DNA of 64,000 nucleotides from the NCBI GenBank assembly GCA_049323435.1, contig JBMOMX010000023.1:1-64000 (forward strand), in the 5' to 3' direction. This DNA comes from UBA11222 sp049323435 (GTDB lineage: Bacteria; Pseudomonadota; Alphaproteobacteria; UBA11222). Both the position numbers and the translations under genes were made by a program. Of this stretch, positions 52,273 to 61,919 are shown piece after piece; the first letter of the stretch is position 1; every line of letters starts with the position of its first letter. Below the pieces are notes generated by a model. It was not told the origin of the DNA. It saw only the letters and a list, made by a program, of their open reading frames with translations, and searched no databases.

Positions 52273-53121
52273 ATGGCTGACGATATTCCAAATACGCTGG
52301 TTAGTACTGAATGGCTGGCAAAACATCTTGAGGCACCCGATGTAAGGGTTGTGGATGCTTCCTGGTATTTGCCGGATGCAGGGCGTAACGCCCGGGCGGA
52401 GTACCAGGCCGGGCACATTCCAGGCGCTGTATTTTTTGATCTGGATGATATTTCTGACACGGATTCCCCGCTGCCGCATATGCTGCCATCCCAGGAAAAA
52501 TTCGCCAGCCGGGTACGCAAACTGGGGCTTGGCGATGGTAACCGCATCATTGTTTATGATGGCGCCGGAATTTTCAGCGCTGCACGGGTCTGGTGGATGT
52601 TTCGTGTCATGGGACATCCGGAAGTTGCCGTGCTGGATGGCGGTTTTCCCAAATGGCAGGCCGAGAACCGGCCCGTCGAGGATATGCCCCCCATGCCGCG
52701 CGAACGCCATTTTACGGCGCGGCTGAACCGTTTCATTCTGCGCGATGTCTCTCAAATGCTGGAAAATCTGCGAACCGGGGCGGAGCAGGTTGTGGATGCG
52801 CGCGGACCCGGCCGTTTCACCGGATCTGAACCCGAACCGCGCCCTGGCGTGCGTCCGGGACATATTCCCGGCGCTATCAATCTGCCTTATGCGCGATTAC
52901 TTGCCCCGGACGGCACGATGCTGCCGGTTGCGGAACTTCGCCGCATTGTGCAGGAGGCAGGCATAGATATGACAAAACCCGTCGTGAACAGTTGCGGGTC
53001 CGGCGTCACGGCGGCGATTTTATTCCTGGCGCTGCAACGGCTGGGGCACAAATCGGTCGCGCTGTATGACGGATCCTGGGCGGAATGGGGGGCCAGGAAC
53101 GACCTTCCTGTTGAGACATAA
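52273..53121 (+). CDS. sseA: 3-mercaptopyruvate sulfurtransferase
   Basis: Two tandem rhodanese domains in 282 residues; the second is catalytic. The active-site loop is CGSGVTA with Cys241, the mercaptopyruvate type rather than the CRKGVT of thiosulfate sulfurtransferases. It transfers sulfur from 3-mercaptopyruvate, a cysteine breakdown product, to thiol acceptors. Placement right after cysK suits cysteine balance. Confidence 0.93.
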   Translation: MADDIPNTLVSTEWLAKHLEAPDVRVVDASWYLPDAGRNARAEYQAGHIPGAVFFDLDDISDTDSPLPHMLPSQEKFASRVRKLGLGDGNRIIVYDGAGIFSAARVWWMFRVMGHPEVAVLDGGFPKWQAENRPVEDMPPMPRERHFTARLNRFILRDVSQMLENLRTGAEQVVDARGPGRFTGSEPEPRPGVRPGHIPGAINLPYARLLAPDGTMLPVAELRRIVQEAGIDMTKPVVNSCGSGVTAAILFLALQRLGHKSVALYDGSWAEWGARNDLPVET

Positions 53122-53132
53122 ATGGGCCGTTA

Positions 53133-53684
53133 ATGCCGAAAACGCTGCGCACCACGGTTACTTTTCTGGAGATGCACAAGAAGCCGCTGATGCTGCATGT
53201 CGCCCCTCCCCTGCGCAGCTACGCGCTGCTGCGTGCGGAAAAACCACCCGTGCATTTTTACCGCTATCTGTACCATATGGTTGGCCGCGATTATGCCTGG
53301 GTCCATCGCAAGCGCATGACGGATGAAGAGCTGACCGCAATTATCCACCATGATCAGGTCGAAATTTATGTCCTTTATGCAGGAGGCGTTCCTGCCGGTT
53401 TTTTCGAACTGGATTTTAGAAACGCGCCCGATGTGGATTTGGTGTTTTTCGGTTTAATGCCGGAATTTTCAGGCATCGGCCTCAGCCGTTTCCTGCTGGG
53501 ACAGGCCATTGATATTGCCTGGCGCGGCAACACCCAGCGCCTTCAGGTGCAAACCTGCACCCTTGATCATCCCCATGCCCTGCCTTTGTATCAGCGCATG
53601 GGCTTTGAGCCTTTTGCACAGGAAGAAGCCGAACTGATCGCCATAGATGACCGCGACTATATACGCCTGACGCCTGCGCCTTAG
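53133..53684 (+). CDS. GNAT family N-acetyltransferase
   Basis: A 183-residue single GNAT domain. Conserved elements are DYAWVHRKRMTDEEL, AGFFELDF, LMPEFSGIGLSRFLL (acetyl-CoA loop) and CTLDHPHALPLYQRMGFEPF (C-terminal motif). The substrate is unknown. It follows sseA by 11 bp, probably in the same transcript, and ends 7 bp from the convergent asmA-like gene. Confidence 0.88.
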   Translation: MPKTLRTTVTFLEMHKKPLMLHVAPPLRSYALLRAEKPPVHFYRYLYHMVGRDYAWVHRKRMTDEELTAIIHHDQVEIYVLYAGGVPAGFFELDFRNAPDVDLVFFGLMPEFSGIGLSRFLLGQAIDIAWRGNTQRLQVQTCTLDHPHALPLYQRMGFEPFAQEEAELIAIDDRDYIRLTPAP

Positions 53685-53691
53685 CAGGCTG

Positions 53692-55668
53692 CTATTGAAG
53701 CTGCTGAAGCTCCGGCCAGCCGCCGGTGGCTTGCAGAGCGTCGAAAGCCGTTGCCTTGGTCGCGGCGCATTGGCTGCTGGGTGATTTGCCGCCCGGTCTT
53801 GATATGACAGAACCTGCCGCGCCCAGAATCATACCAAGCGGGCCAAGCGCAACGCCAACGGCGGTCTTGCCGACATTCTTTGCGACAGATCCTTTGTTCA
53901 GGCGCGCTTCCGGATAAATGAATGTTCCGCTGATATTAACTTCGCTGGCCAGGCTGATCAGGCTTTTGTCGCGCGGTCTCGGCGAAATCCGCAGGCGCAA
54001 CCGTTCCTGAGCAAGGTCAATATAGCCGCTGCCGGTCACTTCTGCTTTATCCGTCAACATCAGCAATGCGCGATTTTCGGCGATGCCATTCGTGATGATG
54101 AAGGCCCCAAACCCGCATTCCATCCTGGAGTCTTTATCCGTCCCCCCGAACATGCCTTCGACGGAACGGAACACATCGGTGATGCCTCCGCGCAACATGG
54201 AAGACAGCCGCTTGGGGATCGCGCCTTCCTTCATTTCAAAATAAACGCGCCCATCAAACCCGGCTGCCAGAGAAGCCATGCTGGCGCCCTGGCTCTCGCC
54301 TTCCAGCAACAGGAACACCTTTCCCTTGGCGTATTTTGGCATGTCAAACTGCTTCAACAGCGTAGCTGTATCGACACCTGCCACATTGCTCCGGATGGAT
54401 AAAGAGAGGGCATCCGTTTTTGGCGTCAGTGTCAGGCTGTTGGTGATTCTGCCCCCGGCCACATCGAGATCTAGATGCTTGAAAAGCAGCATGTTTTTAT
54501 CCATCTGCGCATCCAGCAGAAAATTGGAATAGATTTGGCCGCCCATTTTCAGGGATTTGGCGGCGTAGCGAAGTTGCAGTTCAAGCGTTTGAGGCAGATC
54601 AAATTTTATGGCGTCATTTAAAAAAAACTTGCCAGGCGGCGGCACAGATTCCGGAAGCTTGTTCAAATAGGGTTCAATGTCGAGCTTTTCTGAACGCAGA
54701 TCGGAGGTGACCTTGTGAGGCGCATTCATGCCAACAATGACAAATCCCTTCGCATCAACATCGCCCGCATTGCCGGTAAGATTGCCGAAATGCAGATCAT
54801 TTGCTACGGGCGTCAGATTGCCTGACAGCCTTATCGCGCCAATATCCGGCAGGCTGATCCCAAAATAGGCCGCCGCCCGGGTTAGGCCTTCTGGCGCTTG
54901 AAGCGTAAAGTCAGCATAGGTAAATTCAGTGAAGGGAAATTTTGCGCTGCCGTCCGCGCTCAGGCTCATGCCAAAAACCTGCGCTTTCATATCAAACAGC
55001 CGGGGCTGCTCAATGCTTATGGTGTAGAGCGGCGCAACCTTTCCGTCTGCCTTAATCGCATTATCGCCAAGTTTTCCAAGAATGCTGTAATGGCCAATGC
55101 CGTTGACAATATCATAATCCAGCGTGGCCCTTTCAAGATGCAGCCTGTGGCGGACTTCGCGATCGGCAACGTCGCGGTAATCAATCGCAATATCGCTGAC
55201 ATTAATTTCCTGAATTTCAGGTATCGGCGCCTCTTCACCATTTTCTGTCACCGCTTGCGCCAGCACGGTCCAGTTGCGCCTTGCGGCGCCGTCGGTTTCC
55301 AGATGAATCACGGCCCGTTCCGCTGCAATTGAAATGATGTCCGCGCGGCCGCGCAACAGCGGAAACAAATGTACACGGACCTTCGTCCGTTCGACAGTGG
55401 CGAAATTTTGCGCCTTTCCCCATGCCAGGTTGTCGATTTCCAGACCATGCACCTCAAGTGTAGGTCTTAATGAAACGCCAAGCGTAATTTTTCCCGTAAT
55501 TTTGATGTCGCGGCCGGTTGCTGCCTGCAATTCGGCGGCAATTGTGTTCCCATAGCCCGACAGGTCCACCGGATGGATTTTAAGATATAAAGCCACGCCA
55601 CCCAGAATGAGCGCCAGAACGCCGATGCCCGCCGCAGCAAGCATAAGCCGCCGCGAGGCCCGGTTCAC
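53692..55668 (-). CDS. AsmA-family envelope protein
   Basis: A 658-residue protein with one N-terminal membrane anchor (about 8-27: LMLAAAGIGVLALILGGVALYL) and a large periplasmic part of the AsmA/VPS13-like bridge type, thought to help move phospholipids to the outer membrane. Typical features are VDLSGYGNTIAAELQAATGRDIKITGKI after the anchor and a C-terminal SLASEVNISGTF segment. The GTG at 55668 forms a GTGA overlap with the rluC stop and has GGAG eight bases before it, which decides the start. Confidence 0.87.
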   Translation of the reverse strand: MNRASRRLMLAAAGIGVLALILGGVALYLKIHPVDLSGYGNTIAAELQAATGRDIKITGKITLGVSLRPTLEVHGLEIDNLAWGKAQNFATVERTKVRVHLFPLLRGRADIISIAAERAVIHLETDGAARRNWTVLAQAVTENGEEAPIPEIQEINVSDIAIDYRDVADREVRHRLHLERATLDYDIVNGIGHYSILGKLGDNAIKADGKVAPLYTISIEQPRLFDMKAQVFGMSLSADGSAKFPFTEFTYADFTLQAPEGLTRAAAYFGISLPDIGAIRLSGNLTPVANDLHFGNLTGNAGDVDAKGFVIVGMNAPHKVTSDLRSEKLDIEPYLNKLPESVPPPGKFFLNDAIKFDLPQTLELQLRYAAKSLKMGGQIYSNFLLDAQMDKNMLLFKHLDLDVAGGRITNSLTLTPKTDALSLSIRSNVAGVDTATLLKQFDMPKYAKGKVFLLLEGESQGASMASLAAGFDGRVYFEMKEGAIPKRLSSMLRGGITDVFRSVEGMFGGTDKDSRMECGFGAFIITNGIAENRALLMLTDKAEVTGSGYIDLAQERLRLRISPRPRDKSLISLASEVNISGTFIYPEARLNKGSVAKNVGKTAVGVALGPLGMILGAAGSVISRPGGKSPSSQCAATKATAFDALQATGGWPELQQLQ

Positions 55669-56675
55669 CGATCCCACTCCAGAAAGGGATCCACAGATAA
55701 ACTGGAATCAAATCCGAAAATCTTCCAGCTTTCCTGCATATGCTCAGGTAATGGCGCGGTAACCGAAATGATGCCCCCATCGGGATGCGGAATTTCCAGC
55801 GAACGCGCATGCAGATGCAGCTTTGGCGAAATACCTTCCACGATAGCCTTGTCGCCGCCATATTTGCGATCCCCGGCAATTGGCGTGCCCAGCAACGCCG
55901 CATGGGCGCGCAACTGATGGGTGCGCCCGGTCAGCGGCATAAACGCCACCCAGGCCACATGCCGGCCCACCACATTAATGACCTTGTACAGCGTATCGGC
56001 AGGCTTGCCGCGCGGATCATCGGCCTCAACCGCGCTGACCCTTTCACGGTCTTCCCAGGCGCCTTCGCCGTTCAACTTCGCCAGAGGCGCGCGAATGCGG
56101 CCCTGACGCGGGTTAGGCACACCGGCCGTCAGCGCCCAGTAGATTTTACGCGCCTCGCGGCTGCGAAACGCCTGACCGAACCTTGCCGCTGCATATACAG
56201 TGCTGGCCAGCAACAATACACCGCTGGTGTCACGATCCAGCCGGTGCACCAGACGCGGCCGTTCCCCGCCCTCTTCGCGCAATGCGTCCAGCATGCCGTC
56301 TATATGGCGCGAGGTGCCGGAACCGCCCTGCACCGCCAGCCCCGCCGGTTTGTTGATCGCAATGACCGTGCCGTCATTATACAAAACAGCGTCCTGCATC
56401 ATCGCACGATCTGTGCGCGAAAGTTTTGCAGGTTGGGGTTTGTAATTTTCCTGAGCCGCCGTTTCTTCCGCCTGCAGGGGCGGGACGCGCACCTGTTGAC
56501 CGGCGTCCAGGCGAAAGCCCGCTTTGACCCGGCCGCCATCCACCCGCACCTGCCCCGTGCGCAGCAGCTTTTCAAGCCGGCCATGCGCCAGATGCGGAAA
56601 TCGGCGTTTGAACCACCGGTCAAGACGCAGTCCGGATTCTTCGGCGGCGACTTCAATATTGATTGCGCTATTCAT
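55665..56675 (-). CDS. rluC: RluA-family 23S rRNA pseudouridine synthase (RluC-like)
   Basis: It converts specific uridines of 23S rRNA to pseudouridine. An N-terminal S4 domain (LRLDRWFKRRFP, RTGQVRVDGGRVK) precedes the catalytic domain with NKPAGLAVQGG and HRLDRDTSG, whose Asp147 is the nucleophile; GRTHQLRAHAA closes the site. The ATG at 56675 avoids overlap with crcB; an upstream TTG would overlap it. RluC is more likely than RluD by general similarity, but which uridines are modified is not proven. Confidence 0.88.
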   Translation of the reverse strand: MNSAINIEVAAEESGLRLDRWFKRRFPHLAHGRLEKLLRTGQVRVDGGRVKAGFRLDAGQQVRVPPLQAEETAAQENYKPQPAKLSRTDRAMMQDAVLYNDGTVIAINKPAGLAVQGGSGTSRHIDGMLDALREEGGERPRLVHRLDRDTSGVLLLASTVYAAARFGQAFRSREARKIYWALTAGVPNPRQGRIRAPLAKLNGEGAWEDRERVSAVEADDPRGKPADTLYKVINVVGRHVAWVAFMPLTGRTHQLRAHAALLGTPIAGDRKYGGDKAIVEGISPKLHLHARSLEIPHPDGGIISVTAPLPEHMQESWKIFGFDSSLSVDPFLEWDR

Positions 56676-56682
56676 GGGTGCA

Positions 56683-57066
56683 TTATGCAAGTAAACGGCG
56701 CATGAATGTAAGCCCTATCAGCAGCGCGCCCACAGACAGACCAAAGGATGCCGCGCTATACTCCGCCGCCAATAGCCATTGGCCGCGCGCATATAAATTC
56801 ACGATATCCAGCGAAAAAGCCGAAAAAGTGGTGAACCCGCCCAGCACCCCGGTGCTGATGAAAAGCTGTAATTCAGATGGCTGAGCGGTGCGGGCGGCAA
56901 AAAACCCTGCCGCCAGCCCCATCAGCAATGAACCGGTGATGTTGACGCCCAATGTCCCCCACGGAAACCCCGCACCCAACAGCCGCGCCGCCTGCCCCAC
57001 AAAAATATAGCGCGCCAGCGATCCCGCCGCCCCGCCCGCCGCCACCGCCAGATACGCCGTCAGCAT
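56683..57066 (-). CDS. crcB: Fluoride channel CrcB/Fluc
   Basis: A 127-residue membrane protein with four helices that exports fluoride as a dual-topology dimer. The signature GGAAGSLARYIFV is at 11-23, the N-terminal Asn/Gly turn reads WGTLGVNITGS and the conserved GGFTTFSAFS loop is at about 75-84. It lies between rarA and rluC in one leftward run. No fluoride riboswitch is seen in the 9-bp gap upstream. Confidence 0.94.
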   Translation of the reverse strand: MLTAYLAVAAGGAAGSLARYIFVGQAARLLGAGFPWGTLGVNITGSLLMGLAAGFFAARTAQPSELQLFISTGVLGGFTTFSAFSLDIVNLYARGQWLLAAEYSAASFGLSVGALLIGLTFMRRLLA

Positions 57067-57075
57067 GTCATGCCT

Positions 57076-58386
57076 CTATGCATCTTTCGCCAGCCTGTCA
57101 CGCAGTCCATCCCAATAGGCCAGCCGCTTTTTCACCTCACGCTCAAAACCGTGCCCGGCCGGGTTATAGAAGCGCTGCCTGGGCATCTCTTCGGGAAAAT
57201 AATTCTGACCGGAAAACCCTTCCGGCATGTCGTGATCATATTGATAGCCGGCGCCATAGCCTTGCTCGCGCATCATTTTCGTGGGCGCATTCAGAATATG
57301 TTTGGGGGGCGAGACCGAACCTTGTTCCTTTGCCGCCATATTCGCCGCTTTCGACGCACGGTACACCGCATTGGATTTTGGCGCTGTGCCCAGATAGATG
57401 ACCGCCTGCACCAGGCCCAGTTCTCCTTCGGGCGAGCCGAGAAAATCATAGGCTTCCTTTGCCGCCAGCGCCTGCACCAGGGCATTGGGATCTGCAAGAC
57501 CAATATCTTCAACCGCAAAACGCACCAGGCGCCGCGCAATATATAACGGGTCTTCACCCGCCGTCAGCATCCGCGCCAGATAATACAGCGCCGCGTCCGT
57601 ATCCGAGCCGCGCAGCGTTTTATGCAGGGCGCTGATTAAATTATAATGGCCTTCCTGCGCCTTGTCATAAACCGGAGCGCGGCGCTGCACGGTTTGCACC
57701 AATTGGCCCGGATCAAGCGGTGAGGCGATATCCAGCGCAAACAGCTCTTCCGCCAGGTTCAGCACAAAGCGGCCATCGCCGTCCGCCATGGCGCGCAAGG
57801 TGGCGCGGGCATCCGCTGTCAGGGGTAAAAGCCTGCCGGTTTTTGCCTCGGCGCGCGCCAGCAATGTCTCCAGATTTGCATCATCGAGGCGCCGCAACAC
57901 CATGACCTGGGCCCGCGATAACAATGCCGCATTCAGTTCAAAAGACGGATTTTCGGTAGTTGCCCCTATCAGTATGATAGTGCCATCTTCCACATAGGGC
58001 AGAAAACCATCCTGCTGCGCACGGTTAAAGCGGTGAATTTCATCCACGAACAGCAGGGTTCCAATACCATCCCGGCGGCGCTGGCGGGCCTGATCAAAGA
58101 TTTTGCGTAAATCGGCAACGCCGGAAAACACCGCAGACAGCTGTTCGAAATGCAATTGGGATTTGGCGTTAAGCAGAAGCGCGATGGTGGTTTTTCCGCT
58201 GCCGGGCGGACCCCATAAAATCAGCGATGTCAGCTTTGCGGCGTTATACATGCGCCGCAACGGCGCATCCGGGCCAATCAGATGATCCTGGCCGACAACA
58301 TCATCCAGGCTCATCGGGCGCAGCAGATCCGCCAGCGGCCGGGGTGCGCCGCCTTCCAGTCCCGCAGCCTCGAACAGGCTTGTCAC
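57076..58386 (-). CDS. rarA: Replication-associated recombination protein A (AAA+ ATPase)
   Basis: The RarA/MgsA/WRNIP1-type ATPase acting at stalled replication forks, 436 residues. Walker A GPPGSGKTT is at 59-67, Walker B LLFVDEIHRFN at about 112-122, sensor 1 IGATTENPSF, and the C-terminal tetramerisation part has ALYYLARML and MPEGFSGQNYFP. The start is GTG. It lies 39 bp after the Do-type protease and 9 bp before crcB, in one leftward run. Confidence 0.95.
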   Translation of the reverse strand: MTSLFEAAGLEGGAPRPLADLLRPMSLDDVVGQDHLIGPDAPLRRMYNAAKLTSLILWGPPGSGKTTIALLLNAKSQLHFEQLSAVFSGVADLRKIFDQARQRRRDGIGTLLFVDEIHRFNRAQQDGFLPYVEDGTIILIGATTENPSFELNAALLSRAQVMVLRRLDDANLETLLARAEAKTGRLLPLTADARATLRAMADGDGRFVLNLAEELFALDIASPLDPGQLVQTVQRRAPVYDKAQEGHYNLISALHKTLRGSDTDAALYYLARMLTAGEDPLYIARRLVRFAVEDIGLADPNALVQALAAKEAYDFLGSPEGELGLVQAVIYLGTAPKSNAVYRASKAANMAAKEQGSVSPPKHILNAPTKMMREQGYGAGYQYDHDMPEGFSGQNYFPEEMPRQRFYNPAGHGFEREVKKRLAYWDGLRDRLAKDA

Positions 58387-58425
58387 AAATCGATCCTTAT
58401 ATATTCGCCCAAAGTGCCCAAGTGA

Positions 58426-59886
58426 CTAAGAGCCTATGCGCAAGGAAAGTATCTGGTCGCCGCGCCGGATGCGAAATTCCCACACAGCACGTTCCGCCTG
58501 AGTCAGGCGGACCACGTCTTTTACCAGTTTTACCTTTTCCGGACCAATTGCCAGCAGAATATCCCCGGGGCGCAATCCCATACGTGCCGCCGGGCTTTGG
58601 GCCGGCATTTCCGAAATAATAACCCCGGTAAGATCCGGATTAAGGCTTAATTCTTCTGCATAGGCCGGAGATAAATTGGCAATTGTAATGCCGGTCAGGG
58701 GCTGATTACCCTTCAGGACCGTCAAATTGCGCGGCGGCGTTTCCGGGGCGGGCGCAAGCCCCATTTCGAGACTAATATTTCTGCCATCGCGCCAGACATC
58801 CATCTCTATCTTCGTGCCCAGCTTCGCCGTGGCAATGCGGTATCGCAAGGATTCCGGATCGGTAATTTCGCGGCCGCCAACCGCCAGTATGACATCACCA
58901 ACCCGCAAACCTGCCTGATCCGCCGGCCCATCCGGGTAAATATTGCTGATCAGCACACCCGCGGGACGGGCCAGACCCAACCCCTGACTGATATCCTGTG
59001 TCACCGCCTGGCCGGACGCGCCCAGCCACGGGCGCACCACCACGCCGCCCGCCAGCGCCGAATCTACCACCTGTTTGACCATGTTGGAGGGAATGGCAAA
59101 ACCAATGCCGATCGAGCCGCCGCTGCGCGAAAAAATGGCCGTATTGACGCCGATCAGCCTGCCATCCACGCCAATCAGCGCGCCGCCAGAATTACCGGGA
59201 TTAATGGCCGCATCCGTCTGAATAAAAAACTGATAATCCGAAACGCCGCCCTGTGTGCGGGCGGTCGCGGACACTATGCCGCTGGTAACGGTCTGGCCCA
59301 CGCCGAAGGGATTGCCAATCGCAAGTACAATATCGCCAACCTCCGCATTGTCGGAATCTGCAAATTCCAGCACTGGCAGCGCCTCGCCACCAGTTTGAAT
59401 TTTCAGCACGGCAAGATCAGTATGCGGATCATTCAGTAAAATCTCCGCGTCAAATTCGCGGCGGTCACTCAGCACTACACGAATGCCGGTGGTGTTTTCA
59501 ATAACATGGTTATTGGTGACAATGATGCCATCCGGCCGGACCAGAACCCCCGAACCAAGGGTATTCTGCACCCGTTCGCGGGGCATGAATTGGCCGCTAT
59601 AATTTTCCCCAAAAAAGCGCTGCATCAGCGGGTCATTAAAAAGCGGCGGGCGCAGTTCCGTGCGCACAACCCGTTTCGCGAAAATATTGGTAACTGCCGG
59701 GGCAGATTTCTTCACCACTTCGGCGAAGGATAACTGCATCTGGGCGCGGGATTCAGGCGCCTGGCGCTGCTGCGCGGCGGATGGAAAGACCGCCGCGCTG
59801 ACGAGCAAAGCAAGGACTGCTATCAGACCCTGTTTCAGGCGCCCATATGCCGGCGCCGCGTCAAGACTGGATTCAGGATTCGTCAT
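58426..59886 (-). CDS. Periplasmic Do-family serine protease (DegP/DegQ type)
   Basis: A secreted protease-chaperone for misfolded envelope proteins. From the start chosen, a signal segment (LIAVLALLVSAAVFPSAAQ, about 21-39) is followed by the trypsin-like domain with His127 (TNNHVIENT), Asp157 (HTDLAVLKI) and Ser233 (NPGNSGGAL), then two PDZ domains (about 265-375 and 395-486). Length 486 is typical. The ATG at 59886 lies inside the last 14 bp of rplQ and has no clear Shine-Dalgarno, so start and coupling are uncertain. Confidence 0.9.
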   Translation of the reverse strand: MTNPESSLDAAPAYGRLKQGLIAVLALLVSAAVFPSAAQQRQAPESRAQMQLSFAEVVKKSAPAVTNIFAKRVVRTELRPPLFNDPLMQRFFGENYSGQFMPRERVQNTLGSGVLVRPDGIIVTNNHVIENTTGIRVVLSDRREFDAEILLNDPHTDLAVLKIQTGGEALPVLEFADSDNAEVGDIVLAIGNPFGVGQTVTSGIVSATARTQGGVSDYQFFIQTDAAINPGNSGGALIGVDGRLIGVNTAIFSRSGGSIGIGFAIPSNMVKQVVDSALAGGVVVRPWLGASGQAVTQDISQGLGLARPAGVLISNIYPDGPADQAGLRVGDVILAVGGREITDPESLRYRIATAKLGTKIEMDVWRDGRNISLEMGLAPAPETPPRNLTVLKGNQPLTGITIANLSPAYAEELSLNPDLTGVIISEMPAQSPAARMGLRPGDILLAIGPEKVKLVKDVVRLTQAERAVWEFRIRRGDQILSLRIGS

Positions 59887-60289
59887 CCAATTGAACCGGG
59901 CCGGAATCCTTGCCGCGCGCTTCCACATCGCGGTCCACAAATTCAATCACGGCCAGCGGCGCATTATCGCCGTAGCGGAAGCCTGCCCGCATGACACGGG
60001 TATAGCCGCCATGGCGCAGCGCATAACGCGGCGCTAGCGTGCCAAACAATTTGTTAACCAGCGACTGATCAGTGTCCGGCAATTGCGCCAGCACCTGACG
60101 CCGGGCGTGCAGCGTCGCCTTTTTCCCCTGCGTCACCAGCTTTTCCACATAGGGCCGCAATTCCTTGGCCTTTGGCAAAGTCGTGACGATCTGCTCATGC
60201 TTGATCAATGCCGACGCCATGTTCGCCAGCATCGCCTTGCGATGCGATGCAGTACGATTCAGTTTGCGGCCGCCAACTCCGTGACGCAT
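59873..60289 (-). CDS. rplQ: 50S ribosomal protein L17
   Basis: Starts MRHGVGGRKLNRTASHRKAM, the invariant L17 opening, and continues with LIKHEQIVTTLPKAKELRPYVEKLVT. The 138-residue length is normal. It is last of the ribosomal alpha-operon genes, 54 bp after rpoA; that gap contains two TCCGGA units able to form a short stem. The end overlaps the start of the protease gene. Confidence 0.98.
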   Translation of the reverse strand: MRHGVGGRKLNRTASHRKAMLANMASALIKHEQIVTTLPKAKELRPYVEKLVTQGKKATLHARRQVLAQLPDTDQSLVNKLFGTLAPRYALRHGGYTRVMRAGFRYGDNAPLAVIEFVDRDVEARGKDSGPVQLDDES

Positions 60290-60343
60290 GATACAGTCTC
60301 CTTATGCTCCGGAATCTTTATGCGATCCGGAAATCCCTGATTC

Positions 60344-61360
60344 TCAGTATTGATCTTCGTGGCGCTTGGCCAATTCTTCGATATTGTCTGGCGGCCAGTT
60401 CAGCACTTCCATGCCAAGATGCAGGCCCATTTGCGACAGCAGTTCCTTGATCTCGTTAAGCGACTTGCGGCCAAAATTGGGTGTGCGCAGCATTTCCGCC
60501 TCGGTCTTCTGAATCAGATCGCCGATATAGATGATATTGTCGTTCTTCAGGCAGTTCGCTGAACGCACCGACAGTTCCAGCTCGTCCACCTTTTTCAGCA
60601 GGGCCGGATTGAATTCCAGCTCCGGGCGTTCTTCGAATGTCTGGGCGCGCGCGGGTTCGTCGAAATTGACGAAGACCTGCAACTGGTCCTGCAGAATACG
60701 CGCCGCATAGGCCACTGCATCTTCCGGTGTGACAGCGCCATTGGTTTCAACATCCATGGTCAGTTTGTCATAATCCAGCACCTGGCCTTCGCGGGTGTTT
60801 TCCACCTTGAAGGACACGCGCCGCACCGGGCTGTATAGCGCATCAATTGCGATCAGCCCAATTGGCGCATCTTCGGGCCGGTTCCGGTCTGCGGGAACAT
60901 AGCCCTTGCCATTATTGACGGTCAGTTCAAGGCGGATGGACGCACCCTGCCCCAGCGTGCAAATGACATGATCCGGGTTCAGAATATCAATATCCGACAC
61001 CGGCGTGATCTGCGCCGCCGTCACTTCGCCCGGGCCTTCCGCAGCCAAAATCATCCGGCGCGGACCTTCCGAATGCATCCGCAGCGCCAGCGATTTAAGG
61101 TTCAACACAATGTCCGTGACATCTTCGCGCACGCCGCTGATGGATGAAAATTCATGCAGCACGCCATCAATCTGCACCGAGGTCACAGCCGCCCCTTGAA
61201 GTGAAGACAGCAATATACGGCGCAGGCTGTTTCCCAGCGTAACGCCAAATCCGCGTTCCAGCGGCACTGCGACGACCGTGGCCCTGCGCTTTGGGTCCAG
61301 TCCCGATTCAACATCAAGCCGGTTTGGTTTAATCAGTTCTTGCCAGTTCTTTTCGATCAC
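60344..61360 (-). CDS. rpoA: RNA polymerase alpha subunit
   Basis: The alpha subunit nucleates polymerase assembly. The N-terminal domain (about 1-235) begins with the usual WQELIKPN and contains the LERGFGVTLGNSLRRILLSSLQGAAVTSVQIDGV block. The C-terminal domain (about 260-330, VRSANCLKNDNIIYIGDLIQ, NFGRKSLNEIKELL) binds UP elements and activators. Length 338 is normal. It is preceded by rpsK with a 110-bp gap and followed by rplQ. Confidence 0.98.
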   Translation of the reverse strand: MIEKNWQELIKPNRLDVESGLDPKRRATVVAVPLERGFGVTLGNSLRRILLSSLQGAAVTSVQIDGVLHEFSSISGVREDVTDIVLNLKSLALRMHSEGPRRMILAAEGPGEVTAAQITPVSDIDILNPDHVICTLGQGASIRLELTVNNGKGYVPADRNRPEDAPIGLIAIDALYSPVRRVSFKVENTREGQVLDYDKLTMDVETNGAVTPEDAVAYAARILQDQLQVFVNFDEPARAQTFEERPELEFNPALLKKVDELELSVRSANCLKNDNIIYIGDLIQKTEAEMLRTPNFGRKSLNEIKELLSQMGLHLGMEVLNWPPDNIEELAKRHEDQY

Positions 61361-61470
61361 GTTGGCGACCTCATGCCTGAAGTGATGCGCGTACAGTTCG
61401 CGCGATCTCCTATTTCAAAATCCAGAACCAGATCCGCAATTATGCTGAACAGATCCGGTCCATCAGAGCT

Positions 61471-61860
61471 TTAGACGCGGCGGCGCTTTGGCGGGCGGCA
61501 ACCATTGTGCGGAATAGGCGTCACGTCACGAATGCTGGTAACCGTGAAGCCTACTGCCTGTAGCGCGCGCAATGCGGATTCGCGCCCCGACCCCGGTCCT
61601 TTGACCTCAACCTCCAGCACCTGCATGCCATGCTCCTGGGCTTTTTTCCCGGCGCTTTCCGCAGCCACCTGGGCCGCATAGGGTGTCGATTTGCGCGACC
61701 CCTTGAAACCCATCACACCTGCCGAGCACCAGGAAATCACATTGCCCTGCGCGTCGCTGATGGTGATCTTGGTGTTGTTGAAAGTCGCATTCACATGCGC
61801 CACGCCAGATGTAATGTTCTTGCGTTCTTTCCGGCGGATGCGTGTTGCTTCTTTGGCCAT
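61471..61860 (-). CDS. rpsK: 30S ribosomal protein S11
   Basis: 129 residues with HVNATFNNTKITISDAQGNV, KGSRKSTPYAAQ and the C-terminal DVTPIPHNGCRPPKRRRV, all diagnostic for S11 of the small-subunit platform. It follows rpsM by 59 bp in the conserved order rpsM-rpsK-rpoA-rplQ; rpsD is not between rpsK and rpoA, as is common in alphaproteobacteria. Confidence 0.98.
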   Translation of the reverse strand: MAKEATRIRRKERKNITSGVAHVNATFNNTKITISDAQGNVISWCSAGVMGFKGSRKSTPYAAQVAAESAGKKAQEHGMQVLEVEVKGPGSGRESALRALQAVGFTVTSIRDVTPIPHNGCRPPKRRRV

Positions 61861-61919
61861 GTTTATTCAAACCTTTCTGGGCGTATCCCGCCGCATCGTG
61901 CGCAGCGGGAAATTCAAAA

